Below, piece after piece: positions 43,558 through 51,553 of a stretch of DNA of 64,000 nucleotides. Location of the stretch: contig NZ_JACHND010000001.1 of the NCBI RefSeq assembly GCF_014205275.1, forward strand, positions 6,014,001 to 6,078,000, given 5' to 3'. The first letter of the stretch is position 1; each line of letters starts with the position of its first letter. Made by a program: the position numbers and the translations under genes. The notes below the pieces were generated by a model that was not told the origin of the DNA, did no database searches, and saw only the letters and a program-made list of their open reading frames with translations. Source of the stretch: Sphaerisporangium siamense (GTDB taxonomy: Bacteria; Actinomycetota; Actinomycetes; Streptosporangiales; Streptosporangiaceae).

Positions 43558-43941
43558 TCAGCTCGCGGCGGCGCAGATGGCGTAGACGCTGATGCCCACG
43601 TCGGCGTAGCGGTTCTGGCGGCCGAGGCCGATCCAGCCCCTGCCGTCCTCGGTGGGGAAGCTGCCGACGAGGATGGCGTCGTTGCCCTGCGCCTCGGCGC
43701 CGCCGCCGACCGCCCGCTTGCCGTTGGGGCAGTACACGGTGCGGCGCTGGAAGTTCGGCACGTTGGCGTTGGGCAGCTTGACGATCTGGTAGCCGGTGAA
43801 GTCGGCGGCCGGGCGCGCGGCGGCCGGGGCTGGGGCCGGGACGGTGGCCGCGCCGGAGGCGGGGGCGGCGGCGATCGTGGCGAGCCCCGCGCAGCAGGCG
43901 GCGGCGACCGCCCCGAGCGTCCAGAGCTTCTTGGGGTGCAT
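43558..43941 (-). CDS. Small secreted protein of unknown function
   Basis: 127 aa, ATG with AAGGAG eight bases upstream. A signal peptide (MHPKKLWTLGAVAAACCAGL) ends near an Ala-rich stretch. The mature domain has two cysteines (TVYCPNGKRAVGGGAEAQGN and SVYAICAAAS) and the segment LVGSFPTEDGRGWIGLGRQN. Similar small exported proteins are frequent in actinomycetes; function unknown. Confidence 0.75.
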   Translation of the reverse strand: MHPKKLWTLGAVAAACCAGLATIAAAPASGAATVPAPAPAAARPAADFTGYQIVKLPNANVPNFQRRTVYCPNGKRAVGGGAEAQGNDAILVGSFPTEDGRGWIGLGRQNRYADVGISVYAICAAAS

Positions 43942-44297
43942 GGCGTCTCTCCTTCGAATGGTTCCCCGCCCCGTCTCGCGCGGCCGGCGACGGGACGCAC
44001 CGTCGCGTTCCCCGGGGCGTCGGGGGCTGGGGATCTTCGGTTCGTCACCGGAAGTATCCAGATCACCACGCAGCGTGTCCACGCCGCCGCCGAGCCGCCC
44101 GGGGCCTGCTGGGCGGCGCCCACTTTTGCCGCCGAAAACGCTTGACGCGGGCACCTCGCGGGCGACCTGCGCGTTCCCCGCACCACCCCGGGGCGAGCGC
44201 CATCCGGGGGACGCGCGTGTCGCGGCGCCGTACGGCCACAAGAGGACAGGCCGGAGCTCGACGGGCCGCCCCTTACATCCCCTTTATCAGACAAGAT

Positions 44298-44310
44298 CCC
44301 CATATTGGGG
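44298..44310. promoter_or_regulatory. Inverted repeat CCCCATATTGGGG
   Basis: Perfect 5-bp arms around TAT in the AT-rich island upstream of egtA, flanked by GAT and AGATC. Possible operator. Confidence 0.4.
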
Positions 44311-44327
44311 AGATCATATGTTTTGCG

Positions 44328-44347
44328 GCACTAATCCTATTTAGTGC
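44328..44347. promoter_or_regulatory. Inverted repeat GCACTAA/TTAGTGC
   Basis: Perfect 7-bp arms with a 6-nt centre (TCCTAT), 17 bp after the first repeat. Either an operator or a short transcribed hairpin in the egtA leader. Confidence 0.45.
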
Positions 44348-44642
44348 TTCAAATGGTGGAATGCCGGGTACGAGGTGATTAGTCGCCCGCCGGCGTCGCC
44401 AACGACCGGACGGACGCCTTGTTTCCACGCATCTGCCCGCCTCCGGCCGCCTTTTCCGACTTCTCCGCGCGTCTTCGGGACCCCTTCGCGACCTGTTCAC
44501 GCTTTCGCACCGGTGTGCGCGTTTCCGGGGCCGCGCCGCGCCCCGCCCGCCACCCGCTTCCGTCGTTTCCGCCGTTTCCGCCGTTTCCGAAGGAGGTCTC
44601 CACGGCTCTGCCGACCGTCCACGCCTCGCCCTAGGAGGTTCC

Positions 44643-45878
44643 ATGATCGGTACGGAGAACAGCGACGCGCGGGTCCGCGGCCTGGCGGACGTGGAGGAGT
44701 TCGCCCACAGGTGCTTCCAAGGCTCCCCCGGCGACCGGGTCGGGATCGAGCTGGAGTTCCTGGTCTTCGACCGCGCCGACCCCACGCGGCAGGTCGGCGT
44801 GTCCCGGATCATCGACGCCCTTCCCCCGCTGACGCGCGGCAGCGCCCTCAGCTTCGAGCCCGGCGGCCAGCTCGAACTGTCCGGCCCCCCGGCCCCGCTG
44901 GCCCGGGCGGTGCGCCAGGTGGCCGCCGACCTGGACACCGCGCGCCGCGCCCTCGGCGACGACGGCCTACTGCTGGCCGGGATCGGCCTGGACCCGATCC
45001 GGCCGCCCGTGCGCCAGCTCCGCGCGCCGCGCTACGAGGCGATGGCCGACCTGCTCGGCGTCCCCTACGGCCCGCTGATGATGTGCCTGTCGGCGTCCAT
45101 CCAGGTCAACGTGGACCTCGGTCCCCGGCCGGTGGTCCGCTGGGAGCGCGCCTGCGCCCTCGGCCCCGTCCTGAACGCCGCCTTCGCCAACTCGCCGCTG
45201 ACCGGTTCGCGGCCGTGCGGGTGGATGTCGGGACGCCAGGCCGTCTGGCTGCACCTGGACCCCACGCGCACCCGCCCGGTGGTGTGGGAGGACGACCCGG
45301 CCGCCGCCTGGGCGCGTTACCTCATGGACGCCCGGCTCATGCTCCTGCGTGAGAAGGGCGCCCGCCGCCCGCCCTCCCCCAGCCGGGCCACGTTCGCCGA
45401 CTGGACGCGCTCGCCCCACCTCGCCGGGCACCCGCCCACGGCGCGCGACCTCGCCTACCACGCCACCACCGTGTTCCCGCCGGTACGCCCGCGCGGGTGG
45501 CTGGAGGTCCGCTACCTCGACGCGCTGCCGACGCGCTGGTGGCCCGTCTGCGTGGCCGTCACCGGCGCCCTGCTGCTGGACGACCGGGCCGCCGACGCGG
45601 CCCTGGCCGCCGCCGCGCCCCTGGCCGACCGCTGGTGGCACGCCGCGCGGGTCGGCCTCGGCGACCCGCGCGCGCGGCGCGCCGCCGAGGAGTGCTTCCG
45701 CGCCGCCGCCCTGGCCCTCCCCCGGCTCGGGGCCGAGCCGTGGCTGGTCGCCGACGTGGAGTGCTACGCCGAGCGGCACGTCGTCCCCGGGCGGTCCCCC
45801 GCCGCCGAGGCGCTGCGCCGCGCCCGCGAGCCGGGCGCGGGCCCGCTGGCCTGGCTGAGCGAGGAGGTCGTGGCGTGA
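44643..45878 (+). CDS. egtA: Glutamate-cysteine ligase EgtA (ergothioneine pathway)
   Basis: 411 aa, ATG with CTAGGAGG upstream. The glutamate-cysteine-ligase fold is shown by RVGIELEFLVFD, FEPGGQLELSGPPAPLARAV, MMCLSASIQVNVDLG and RPRGWLEVRYLDALPTRWW. It makes gamma-glutamylcysteine, the sulfur donor used by EgtB. The stop overlaps egtB (GTGA). Confidence 0.95.
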   Translation: MIGTENSDARVRGLADVEEFAHRCFQGSPGDRVGIELEFLVFDRADPTRQVGVSRIIDALPPLTRGSALSFEPGGQLELSGPPAPLARAVRQVAADLDTARRALGDDGLLLAGIGLDPIRPPVRQLRAPRYEAMADLLGVPYGPLMMCLSASIQVNVDLGPRPVVRWERACALGPVLNAAFANSPLTGSRPCGWMSGRQAVWLHLDPTRTRPVVWEDDPAAAWARYLMDARLMLLREKGARRPPSPSRATFADWTRSPHLAGHPPTARDLAYHATTVFPPVRPRGWLEVRYLDALPTRWWPVCVAVTGALLLDDRAADAALAAAAPLADRWWHAARVGLGDPRARRAAEECFRAAALALPRLGAEPWLVADVECYAERHVVPGRSPAAEALRRAREPGAGPLAWLSEEVVA

Positions 45879-47197
45879 CCGCGGCGACGCGGCTGAAGGA
45901 CCGCATCGCCGCCGGCCTGGAGGAGGGCCGCGGCCGCTCGCTGGCCTACACCGACATCGACGACGACCTGCTGGTGCGCCAGCACTCCCCGCTGATGTCC
46001 CCGCTGGTTTGGGACCTGGCGCACGTCGGCAACTACGAGGAGCTGTGGGTGCTGCGCGCGCTGGCCGGCGCCGAGCCGACCCGCCCGGAGATCGACACGC
46101 TGTACGACGCCTTCGCCCACCCGCGTAAGGAGCGCCCCCTCCTGCCTCTGCTCGGCCCCGCCGAGGCCCGCACCTACATCGCCGGGGTCCGCGGCCGGGT
46201 GCTGGACGTGCTGGACCTGATGCAGGACGGGGACCTGTACGGGCCCGATCCGCTGCGCGCCGGCGGCTTCGCCTTCGGGCTGGTGCTCCAGCACGAGCAC
46301 CAGCACGACGAGACGATGCTGGCCACGCTGCAGTTGTCGGGCCGTCCCGGGCTCGTGCGCGACGGCGCGCTGCCGCCGGGACGGCCCGGCGGCCCGGACG
46401 AGGTGCTCGTCCCCGCCGGCCCGTTCCGCATGGGCGCGGGCGCCGACCCCTGGGCCTACGACAACGAGCGGCCCGCCCACGAGGTGGACCTGCCCGCGTA
46501 CTGGATCGACCGCCTGCCGGTGACGTGCGGCGCCTTCGCGGCGTTCGCCGAGGACGGCGGGTACGACGACTCCCGCTGGTGGGATCCGCGCGGATGGCGC
46601 TGGCGCGTGCGCCAGGGCGTGACGGCCCCGCTGTACTGGACCCGCGAGCCGGGCGGCGCGTGGTGGCGCTCCCGGTTCGGCCGGATGGAGCCGGTGCCGC
46701 CGGAGGAGCCCGTGCAGCACGTGAGCTGGTACGAGGCCGACGCCTACGCCCGCTGGGCGGGCAGGAGGCTGCCCACCGAGGCCGAGTGGGAGAAGGCCTG
46801 CGCCTGGGATCCCCGCGCCGGCCGCGCCCGCGCCTACCCGTGGGGCGACGCCGTGCCCGGGCCCGGGCACGCCAACCTGGGGCACCGCGCGTCGCGGCCG
46901 GCCCCGGCGGGCGCGTTCCCCGCGGGCGCGAGCCGCTACGGGGCCGAGCAGATGATCGGAGACGTCTGGGAGTGGACGGGGTCGTGGTTCCTGCCCTATC
47001 CCGGGTTCAGCGCGTTCCCTTACCGGGAGTACAGCGAGGTGTTCTTCGGCCGCGACCACCGGGTGCTGCGCGGCGGCTCGTGGGCCACCCATGCCCTGGC
47101 CGTGCGCGCCGCCTTCCGCAACTGGGACCTGCCGATCCGGCGGCAGATCTTCGCGGGGTTCCGCTGCGCGCGCCCGGCCTCGCCCGAGGAGGCGTAG
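45875..47197 (+). CDS. egtB: Hercynine oxygenase EgtB (sulfoxide synthase)
   Basis: 440 aa, GTG overlapping the egtA stop. The N-terminal DinB-like domain has the iron-binding LQHEHQHDETMLATLQL. The C-terminal FGE-sulfatase domain has VPAGPFRMGAG, HVSWYEADAYARWAGRRLPT and DVWEWTGSWFLPYPGF, ending RGGSWATHALAVRAAFRNWD. It joins hercynine and gamma-glutamylcysteine with O2. It directly abuts egtC. Confidence 0.95.
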   Translation: MTAATRLKDRIAAGLEEGRGRSLAYTDIDDDLLVRQHSPLMSPLVWDLAHVGNYEELWVLRALAGAEPTRPEIDTLYDAFAHPRKERPLLPLLGPAEARTYIAGVRGRVLDVLDLMQDGDLYGPDPLRAGGFAFGLVLQHEHQHDETMLATLQLSGRPGLVRDGALPPGRPGGPDEVLVPAGPFRMGAGADPWAYDNERPAHEVDLPAYWIDRLPVTCGAFAAFAEDGGYDDSRWWDPRGWRWRVRQGVTAPLYWTREPGGAWWRSRFGRMEPVPPEEPVQHVSWYEADAYARWAGRRLPTEAEWEKACAWDPRAGRARAYPWGDAVPGPGHANLGHRASRPAPAGAFPAGASRYGAEQMIGDVWEWTGSWFLPYPGFSAFPYREYSEVFFGRDHRVLRGGSWATHALAVRAAFRNWDLPIRRQIFAGFRCARPASPEEA

Positions 47198-47911
47198 GTG
47201 TGCCGGCACGCGGCGTGGCTCGGCGCCCCCCGCGCGCTCGCCTCGCTGCTCCAGGACCCCGCCCACGGGCTGTGCCGGCAGGCGTACGCGCCGCGGATGC
47301 AGCGGTGCGGCACGGTGAACGCCGACGGCTTCGGGGTGGGCTGGTACGACCCGGCCGCGGGACCCGAGCCGGTGCGCTACCGGCGCGGCGTCCCGATCTG
47401 GGCCGACGCCAACCTGCCCGGCCTGGCCCGGGCCGCGCGCTCAGGCTGCCTGATGGCCGCCGTGCGCTCGGCCAGCCCCGGCATGCCGATCGAGGAGTCG
47501 GCCACCGCGCCGTTCGCCGAGGGGCGCTGGCTGCTCAGCCACAACGGGCGGGTGGACCGCGCGGCGGTGCGCCCGCTGGCCGGGGACCGCTCCCCCGAGA
47601 GCCCGTGCGACTCGGCATGGCTGGCCGCGGCGGTGTTCGCGCGGCTCGGCGCGGGCGCGCGGCCCGGCGCGGCGGCGGCCGAGGTGGTCGGGCTGGCGGG
47701 GCGCGCCGACCCCGCCGCCCGGCTGAACCTGCTGGTCTGCGACGGCGCCACGATCGCGGCCACGGCCTGGAACGAGACCCTGTTCCTGCACCTGGGCCAG
47801 GGGGTGCTGCTCGCCAGCGAGCCCTTGGACGACCGGCCGGGCTGGGAGCCCGTGCCCGACCGGCATATCGTCCTCGCCACGCCCGACGGGGCGCGCGTCC
47901 AGCCGCTGTGA
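47198..47911 (+). CDS. egtC: EgtC, class II glutamine amidotransferase-fold hydrolase
   Basis: 237 aa. The GTG is followed at once by TGC, so C2 becomes the N-terminal nucleophile (MCRHAAWLG). NADGFGVGWYD and LLSHNGRVDRAAV are family motifs. It removes the glutamate from the EgtB product. No gap separates it from egtB. Confidence 0.95.
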   Translation: MCRHAAWLGAPRALASLLQDPAHGLCRQAYAPRMQRCGTVNADGFGVGWYDPAAGPEPVRYRRGVPIWADANLPGLARAARSGCLMAAVRSASPGMPIEESATAPFAEGRWLLSHNGRVDRAAVRPLAGDRSPESPCDSAWLAAAVFARLGAGARPGAAAAEVVGLAGRADPAARLNLLVCDGATIAATAWNETLFLHLGQGVLLASEPLDDRPGWEPVPDRHIVLATPDGARVQPL

Positions 47912-47986
47912 CGCGCCCCGGCCCGGGGCGTCCCGCGGTTCACCGGCCCGTCGCCACCTGTTCACCGGTCACCTCAGGAGGTTCGC

Positions 47987-49048
47987 GTGTCCGTCACCCA
48001 GATTCCGCTGCCGTTCCTGTACACCGTCGACCACATCGGGCCCGGGCACGCCCGCGAGGCCCTCGCGCGGGACGTCCTGGCCGGGCTGACCGCCTGCCCC
48101 AAGTGGCTGCCGCCCAAGTGGTTCTACGACGCCACGGGGAGCGCGCTGTTCGAGCGGATCACCCGGCTGCCCGAGTACTACCCCTTCCGCCGGGAGCTCG
48201 GCCTGCTGCGCGAGCACGCGCCCGAGATCGCCCGGCTGACCGGGGCCGAGAACCTGGTGGAGCTGGGCTCAGGCACCAGCGAGAAGACCGCGCTGCTGCT
48301 GGAGGCCCTGCGCGAGGCGGGCACGCTCAGGACCTACACGCCGGTGGACGTGGACGGCGAGACGCTGGAGGCGGCGGCGCGGCGGGTGTCGGCCGCGCAC
48401 CCGGGCCTGGCGGTGTGGGCGGTGCGCGCCGACTTCGAACGGCACCTGGCGCTGCTGCCCCGGATCGGCAGGCGCCTGGTGGCCTTCCTGGGCGGGACGC
48501 TCGGCAACCTGGAGGAGGAGGCGCGGGCGTCGTTCCTGGCCGCGCTGCGCGAGACGCTCGTCCCCGGCGACTGCCTGCTGCTCGGCGCCGACCTGGTCAA
48601 GGACACCGGGCGGCTCGTCGCCGCCTACGACGACGCCGCCGGGGTGACCGCGGCGTTCAACCGCAACGTGCTCGCGGTGCTGAACCGCGAGCTCGGCGCC
48701 GACTTCGCGCCCGAGGCGTTCGCGCACGTGGCGTTGTACGACGCGCGGCGGCACCGGATCGAGATGCGCCTGCGCGCGACGCGGACGATGCGGGTGCGCT
48801 TCCGCGTGCCGTCCCTGGAGGTGGGGTTCCGGGCGGGCGAGGAGATGCGCACGGAGATCAGCGCCAAGTTCTACCGCTACCTGCTGGAGCGCGAGCTGGC
48901 GCGGGCCGGGTACGTGCCGGTGCGCTGGTACACCGACCCCGGGCAGGACTTCGCGCTGGCGCTGGCGGAGGTCCCGGGCGCGCCCGCCGCCCGTCCGGAC
49001 GGCGACCCGGCCCGGCCGCGCCGGGGCAGGCGTCAGGGCGGCGCCTGA
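47987..49048 (+). CDS. egtD: EgtD, L-histidine N-alpha-methyltransferase
   Basis: 353 aa, GTG with AGGAGG upstream. Motifs PPKWFYDATGSALFERITRL, NLVELGSGTSEKTALLLEAL, YTPVDVDGETLEAAA, LVAFLGGTLGNLE and LLLGADLVKD are those of the EgtD methyltransferase, which trimethylates histidine to hercynine. The basic tail RPRRGRRQGG is unusual but unlikely to matter. The gene ends the cluster; no egtE-type lyase follows. Confidence 0.95.
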   Translation: MSVTQIPLPFLYTVDHIGPGHAREALARDVLAGLTACPKWLPPKWFYDATGSALFERITRLPEYYPFRRELGLLREHAPEIARLTGAENLVELGSGTSEKTALLLEALREAGTLRTYTPVDVDGETLEAAARRVSAAHPGLAVWAVRADFERHLALLPRIGRRLVAFLGGTLGNLEEEARASFLAALRETLVPGDCLLLGADLVKDTGRLVAAYDDAAGVTAAFNRNVLAVLNRELGADFAPEAFAHVALYDARRHRIEMRLRATRTMRVRFRVPSLEVGFRAGEEMRTEISAKFYRYLLERELARAGYVPVRWYTDPGQDFALALAEVPGAPAARPDGDPARPRRGRRQGGA

Positions 49049-49073
49049 GACGCCCGGGGAAGGGCCTCAGGCG
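49042..49073. terminator. Hairpin overlapping the stops of egtD and the convergent gene
   Basis: CGCCTGAG pairs with CTCAGGCG across 16 nt, covering the stop codons on both strands. Confidence 0.4.
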
Positions 49074-51271
49074 TCCTCCCAGAGGATCTGGCGCGGGGCG
49101 CGGGGCAGGCGCACGGCGCCGCTGCGGTCGGCCAGCGCCACCGCCTTGAGGAGCAGGGGATTGCCGTCCCCGAGCGCGGGGCGGCCGTGGGCGAGCGGCT
49201 CGCGGTCCAGCAGCGGCGCCAGCAGCTCGTCCAGGCCGTCGAACCGGCCGGTCTCGAAGCGGCGCGCCGCCTCGTCGTAGCGGCCTTCGAGCAGCAGGGG
49301 GTGGCGGGGGTCGAGCCCGGCCGACGCCAGGCCCGCGAGGGCCGCGCGGTGCCGGGAGGCGGCCTTGTCGTCGCCGCGCGCGTCCTCGCAGCGCGCCGCG
49401 AGCAGCAGCGTCCTGGCCCGCGCCGGCGGGTCGGCCGCGCCGGACTCGACGGCCTGGACGGTCCGCAGCACGCCGAGCGCCTCCTCGGGCTCGCCGCTGC
49501 CCAGCAGGGTCTCGGCGAGCGCGCGGCGCACCGACAGCAGCAGGGCGTCGGAGCCGGCGGGGGCGAGCAGGGCGGCCAGCTCGCCGAGCGCGGTCACCGC
49601 GGCGCCGCGCTCCTCGCCGAGCGCCCGCGCCCGCGCGTGCAGGACGCGGGCCTGCGCCCACAGCCGGAAGGAGACCTGCGCGGCGAACCAGTCGTCCAGG
49701 ACGGGCGCGCGCTCCAGCAGCCGCAGCACGGTGCCGGGGTCGCGCAGCACCAGCTCGGCCTGGGCGACGCGGACGATGTCGTGGTTGGGCCAGTACGCCG
49801 TCGGCTGGAGCAGGTCGGCGCGCTGCCGCCCGGCCTCCTGGAGCAGGTGGCGCGCCTCGATGGGCTGGCCGGCCTCCAGCAGCGCCTCCCCCAGCGAGAC
49901 GCGGGCGGCGACCACGTTGATGTCGCCCAGGTCGCCCAGGCGGGCCTGCCGGTCGGTGACCACGGCCTCGGCCTCGCGCAGGCCCTCCACGACCCGTCCC
50001 GCTCGCACGGCGGCGAGCGCGGCGGCCTGGGCGGTCAGCGTGAGCCGCCGCCACGCCTGGGACGCGGCGCCCGGCTCCTCGCCTCCGCCGGTCCGGTCGT
50101 CCTCGCCCGCCGCGCGGGCCTGCTCGACGCTGGCGGTGCGGGCCTGCTCGATCAGCCGCCGTCCCTCCACCGGGCGCCCGGCCTCGACCAGCGTCTCACC
50201 GAGATGGTGGCGGGCGCGGGCGGCGTAGGCGGCGGTCTCCTCGGGGGCCAGGCCCTTCTCCTCCTCGGCGATCTCCAGCGAGTACTCGAAGCCCGCCTGG
50301 GCGGCCTCCAGGTCGCCGTACCGCAGCAGCGCGAGGCCCCGCCGGTTCTGCACGTCGCACCGGCTGCGCAGGCCCGCCCCGCCCGCCGGCGCCGGGCCCG
50401 CGCCGGGGGCGGGCAGCAGCCCGGACAGCTCCCCGGCCTCGCGGGCCGCGCGTTTCAGCAGGATGCCGGTGTCGAGCAGCGAGCGCAGCACGCCGGCCTG
50501 GGCGTCGGCCTCGGCGGGGGTGCCGGGCGCGGACCTGCGGGCCACGTCCCTGGCGCGCTCGGCGACGTCCAGGTCGTTGATCCACGTGCCGGCCAGCGGC
50601 ACCAGGTGCCGTTCGTACCAGTGCGCGCCGAGCGCCGCGGCCTGCCGGTCGACCGGGCCGTCGGGGTCGTCGGTGAGCGCGTCGAACGCCAGGTCCGACA
50701 GCTTCTCCGCGCACGCCCGCGCCCAGCCGGGCGGCGGCAGGCAGACCGCGCGGGCCGCGGCGGCGATCACGGGGGCCAGGTGGTCGGCGTAGGCGACGAC
50801 CCGGCCCGACCAGCCGGCGGAGGCGGCGCGGCCGAGGGCGCTGTCGGGCCAGCCCGGGGGCTCCTGGGGCGCGGACTGGCGCTTCTCCGAGGTGGCGATG
50901 TCGCCGATGCCGAGCTGGACCTGCTGGGTGAGGAACGCCTCGGCCCGGTGGAAGCGCGCCACCAGCAGCAGCGCCTGGGTGAGCAGGTCGCGCGCCTCGA
51001 CGAGCGCGCAGGGCGTGTCGAGCCGTTCCCGGGGGCCGGCGCGCTCGGCGAACTCCACGAAGGCGTGCCGCAGGGCGAGCGCCACCAGGACGCGCCTGCT
51101 CTTGACCTCGTTGTAGAGCCAGACGGCGCTGCGCCGCCCGCTGTGCCCCTCCCGCGAGAGCCGCACGGCCGCCGCGACGTCCTCGGCCCTGACCAGGTGG
51201 TAGTCGGTGTGGCGGAGGACCTCTGCCGCGGCCTCCCCGATCGCCGAGAGCCGTCTTTCCTGCGCCGACAC
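49067..51271 (-). CDS. Large protein with TetR-like N-terminus and TPR-like body
   Basis: 734 aa from the GTG at 51269-51271, with AAGGAGG upstream; the frame continues to 51475 without a better start. The first 75 residues resemble a TetR helix-turn-helix (LVRAEDVAAAVRLSREGHSG then RRSAVWLYNEVKSRRVLVAL). The rest is almost wholly helical with repeated pairs such as GLALLRYGDLEAAQAGFEYS, HLGETLVEAGRPVEGRRLIE and SLGEALLEAGQPIEARHLLQ, a TPR pattern. It may be a large transcription regulator reading protein or peptide partners. Family not recognised. Confidence 0.65.
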   Translation of the reverse strand: MSAQERRLSAIGEAAAEVLRHTDYHLVRAEDVAAAVRLSREGHSGRRSAVWLYNEVKSRRVLVALALRHAFVEFAERAGPRERLDTPCALVEARDLLTQALLLVARFHRAEAFLTQQVQLGIGDIATSEKRQSAPQEPPGWPDSALGRAASAGWSGRVVAYADHLAPVIAAAARAVCLPPPGWARACAEKLSDLAFDALTDDPDGPVDRQAAALGAHWYERHLVPLAGTWINDLDVAERARDVARRSAPGTPAEADAQAGVLRSLLDTGILLKRAAREAGELSGLLPAPGAGPAPAGGAGLRSRCDVQNRRGLALLRYGDLEAAQAGFEYSLEIAEEEKGLAPEETAAYAARARHHLGETLVEAGRPVEGRRLIEQARTASVEQARAAGEDDRTGGGEEPGAASQAWRRLTLTAQAAALAAVRAGRVVEGLREAEAVVTDRQARLGDLGDINVVAARVSLGEALLEAGQPIEARHLLQEAGRQRADLLQPTAYWPNHDIVRVAQAELVLRDPGTVLRLLERAPVLDDWFAAQVSFRLWAQARVLHARARALGEERGAAVTALGELAALLAPAGSDALLLSVRRALAETLLGSGEPEEALGVLRTVQAVESGAADPPARARTLLLAARCEDARGDDKAASRHRAALAGLASAGLDPRHPLLLEGRYDEAARRFETGRFDGLDELLAPLLDREPLAHGRPALGDGNPLLLKAVALADRSGAVRLPRAPRQILWEDA

Positions 51272-51432
51272 CCTTGAAGCCCTCCTTGGTCGGTGGTGCG
51301 GTTGGCGTGTGGCAGTGGATATCAACGGCCAAAAGCCATATTGATCTCCAAAGCATATACTTCGGGCAAGTCCAAGGCTCCATGGGTTCGCCAGAGAGGT
51401 CCGCCTTCTGACGCGGGGGAATCGGTTCTCAT

Positions 51433-51454
51433 CTTTCCAACGTTGCCTGGAAAG
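51433..51454. promoter_or_regulatory. Inverted repeat CTTTCCA/TGGAAAG
   Basis: Perfect 7-bp arms with an 8-nt centre, in the 282-bp gap upstream of the TetR/TPR gene and downstream of the FUSC gene. Candidate operator or weak terminator. Confidence 0.4.
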
Positions 51455-51553
51455 TGTCGATCGCGCGACCGGCAAACGGCCGGAAGAATAGGCTTGAACG
51501 GTAATAACCGGATATATCGCTCCGATAACTGGGCTCCGCGGCCCCGCCAGGGG

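Larger units (their letters stand above)
43942..44642. other. Divergent intergenic region between the secreted protein and egtA
   Basis: About 700 bp without a supported gene. A striking AT-rich island at 44270-44390 contains two short inverted repeats listed separately. It probably holds the egtA promoter. The rest reads only as shadow frames. Confidence 0.5.
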
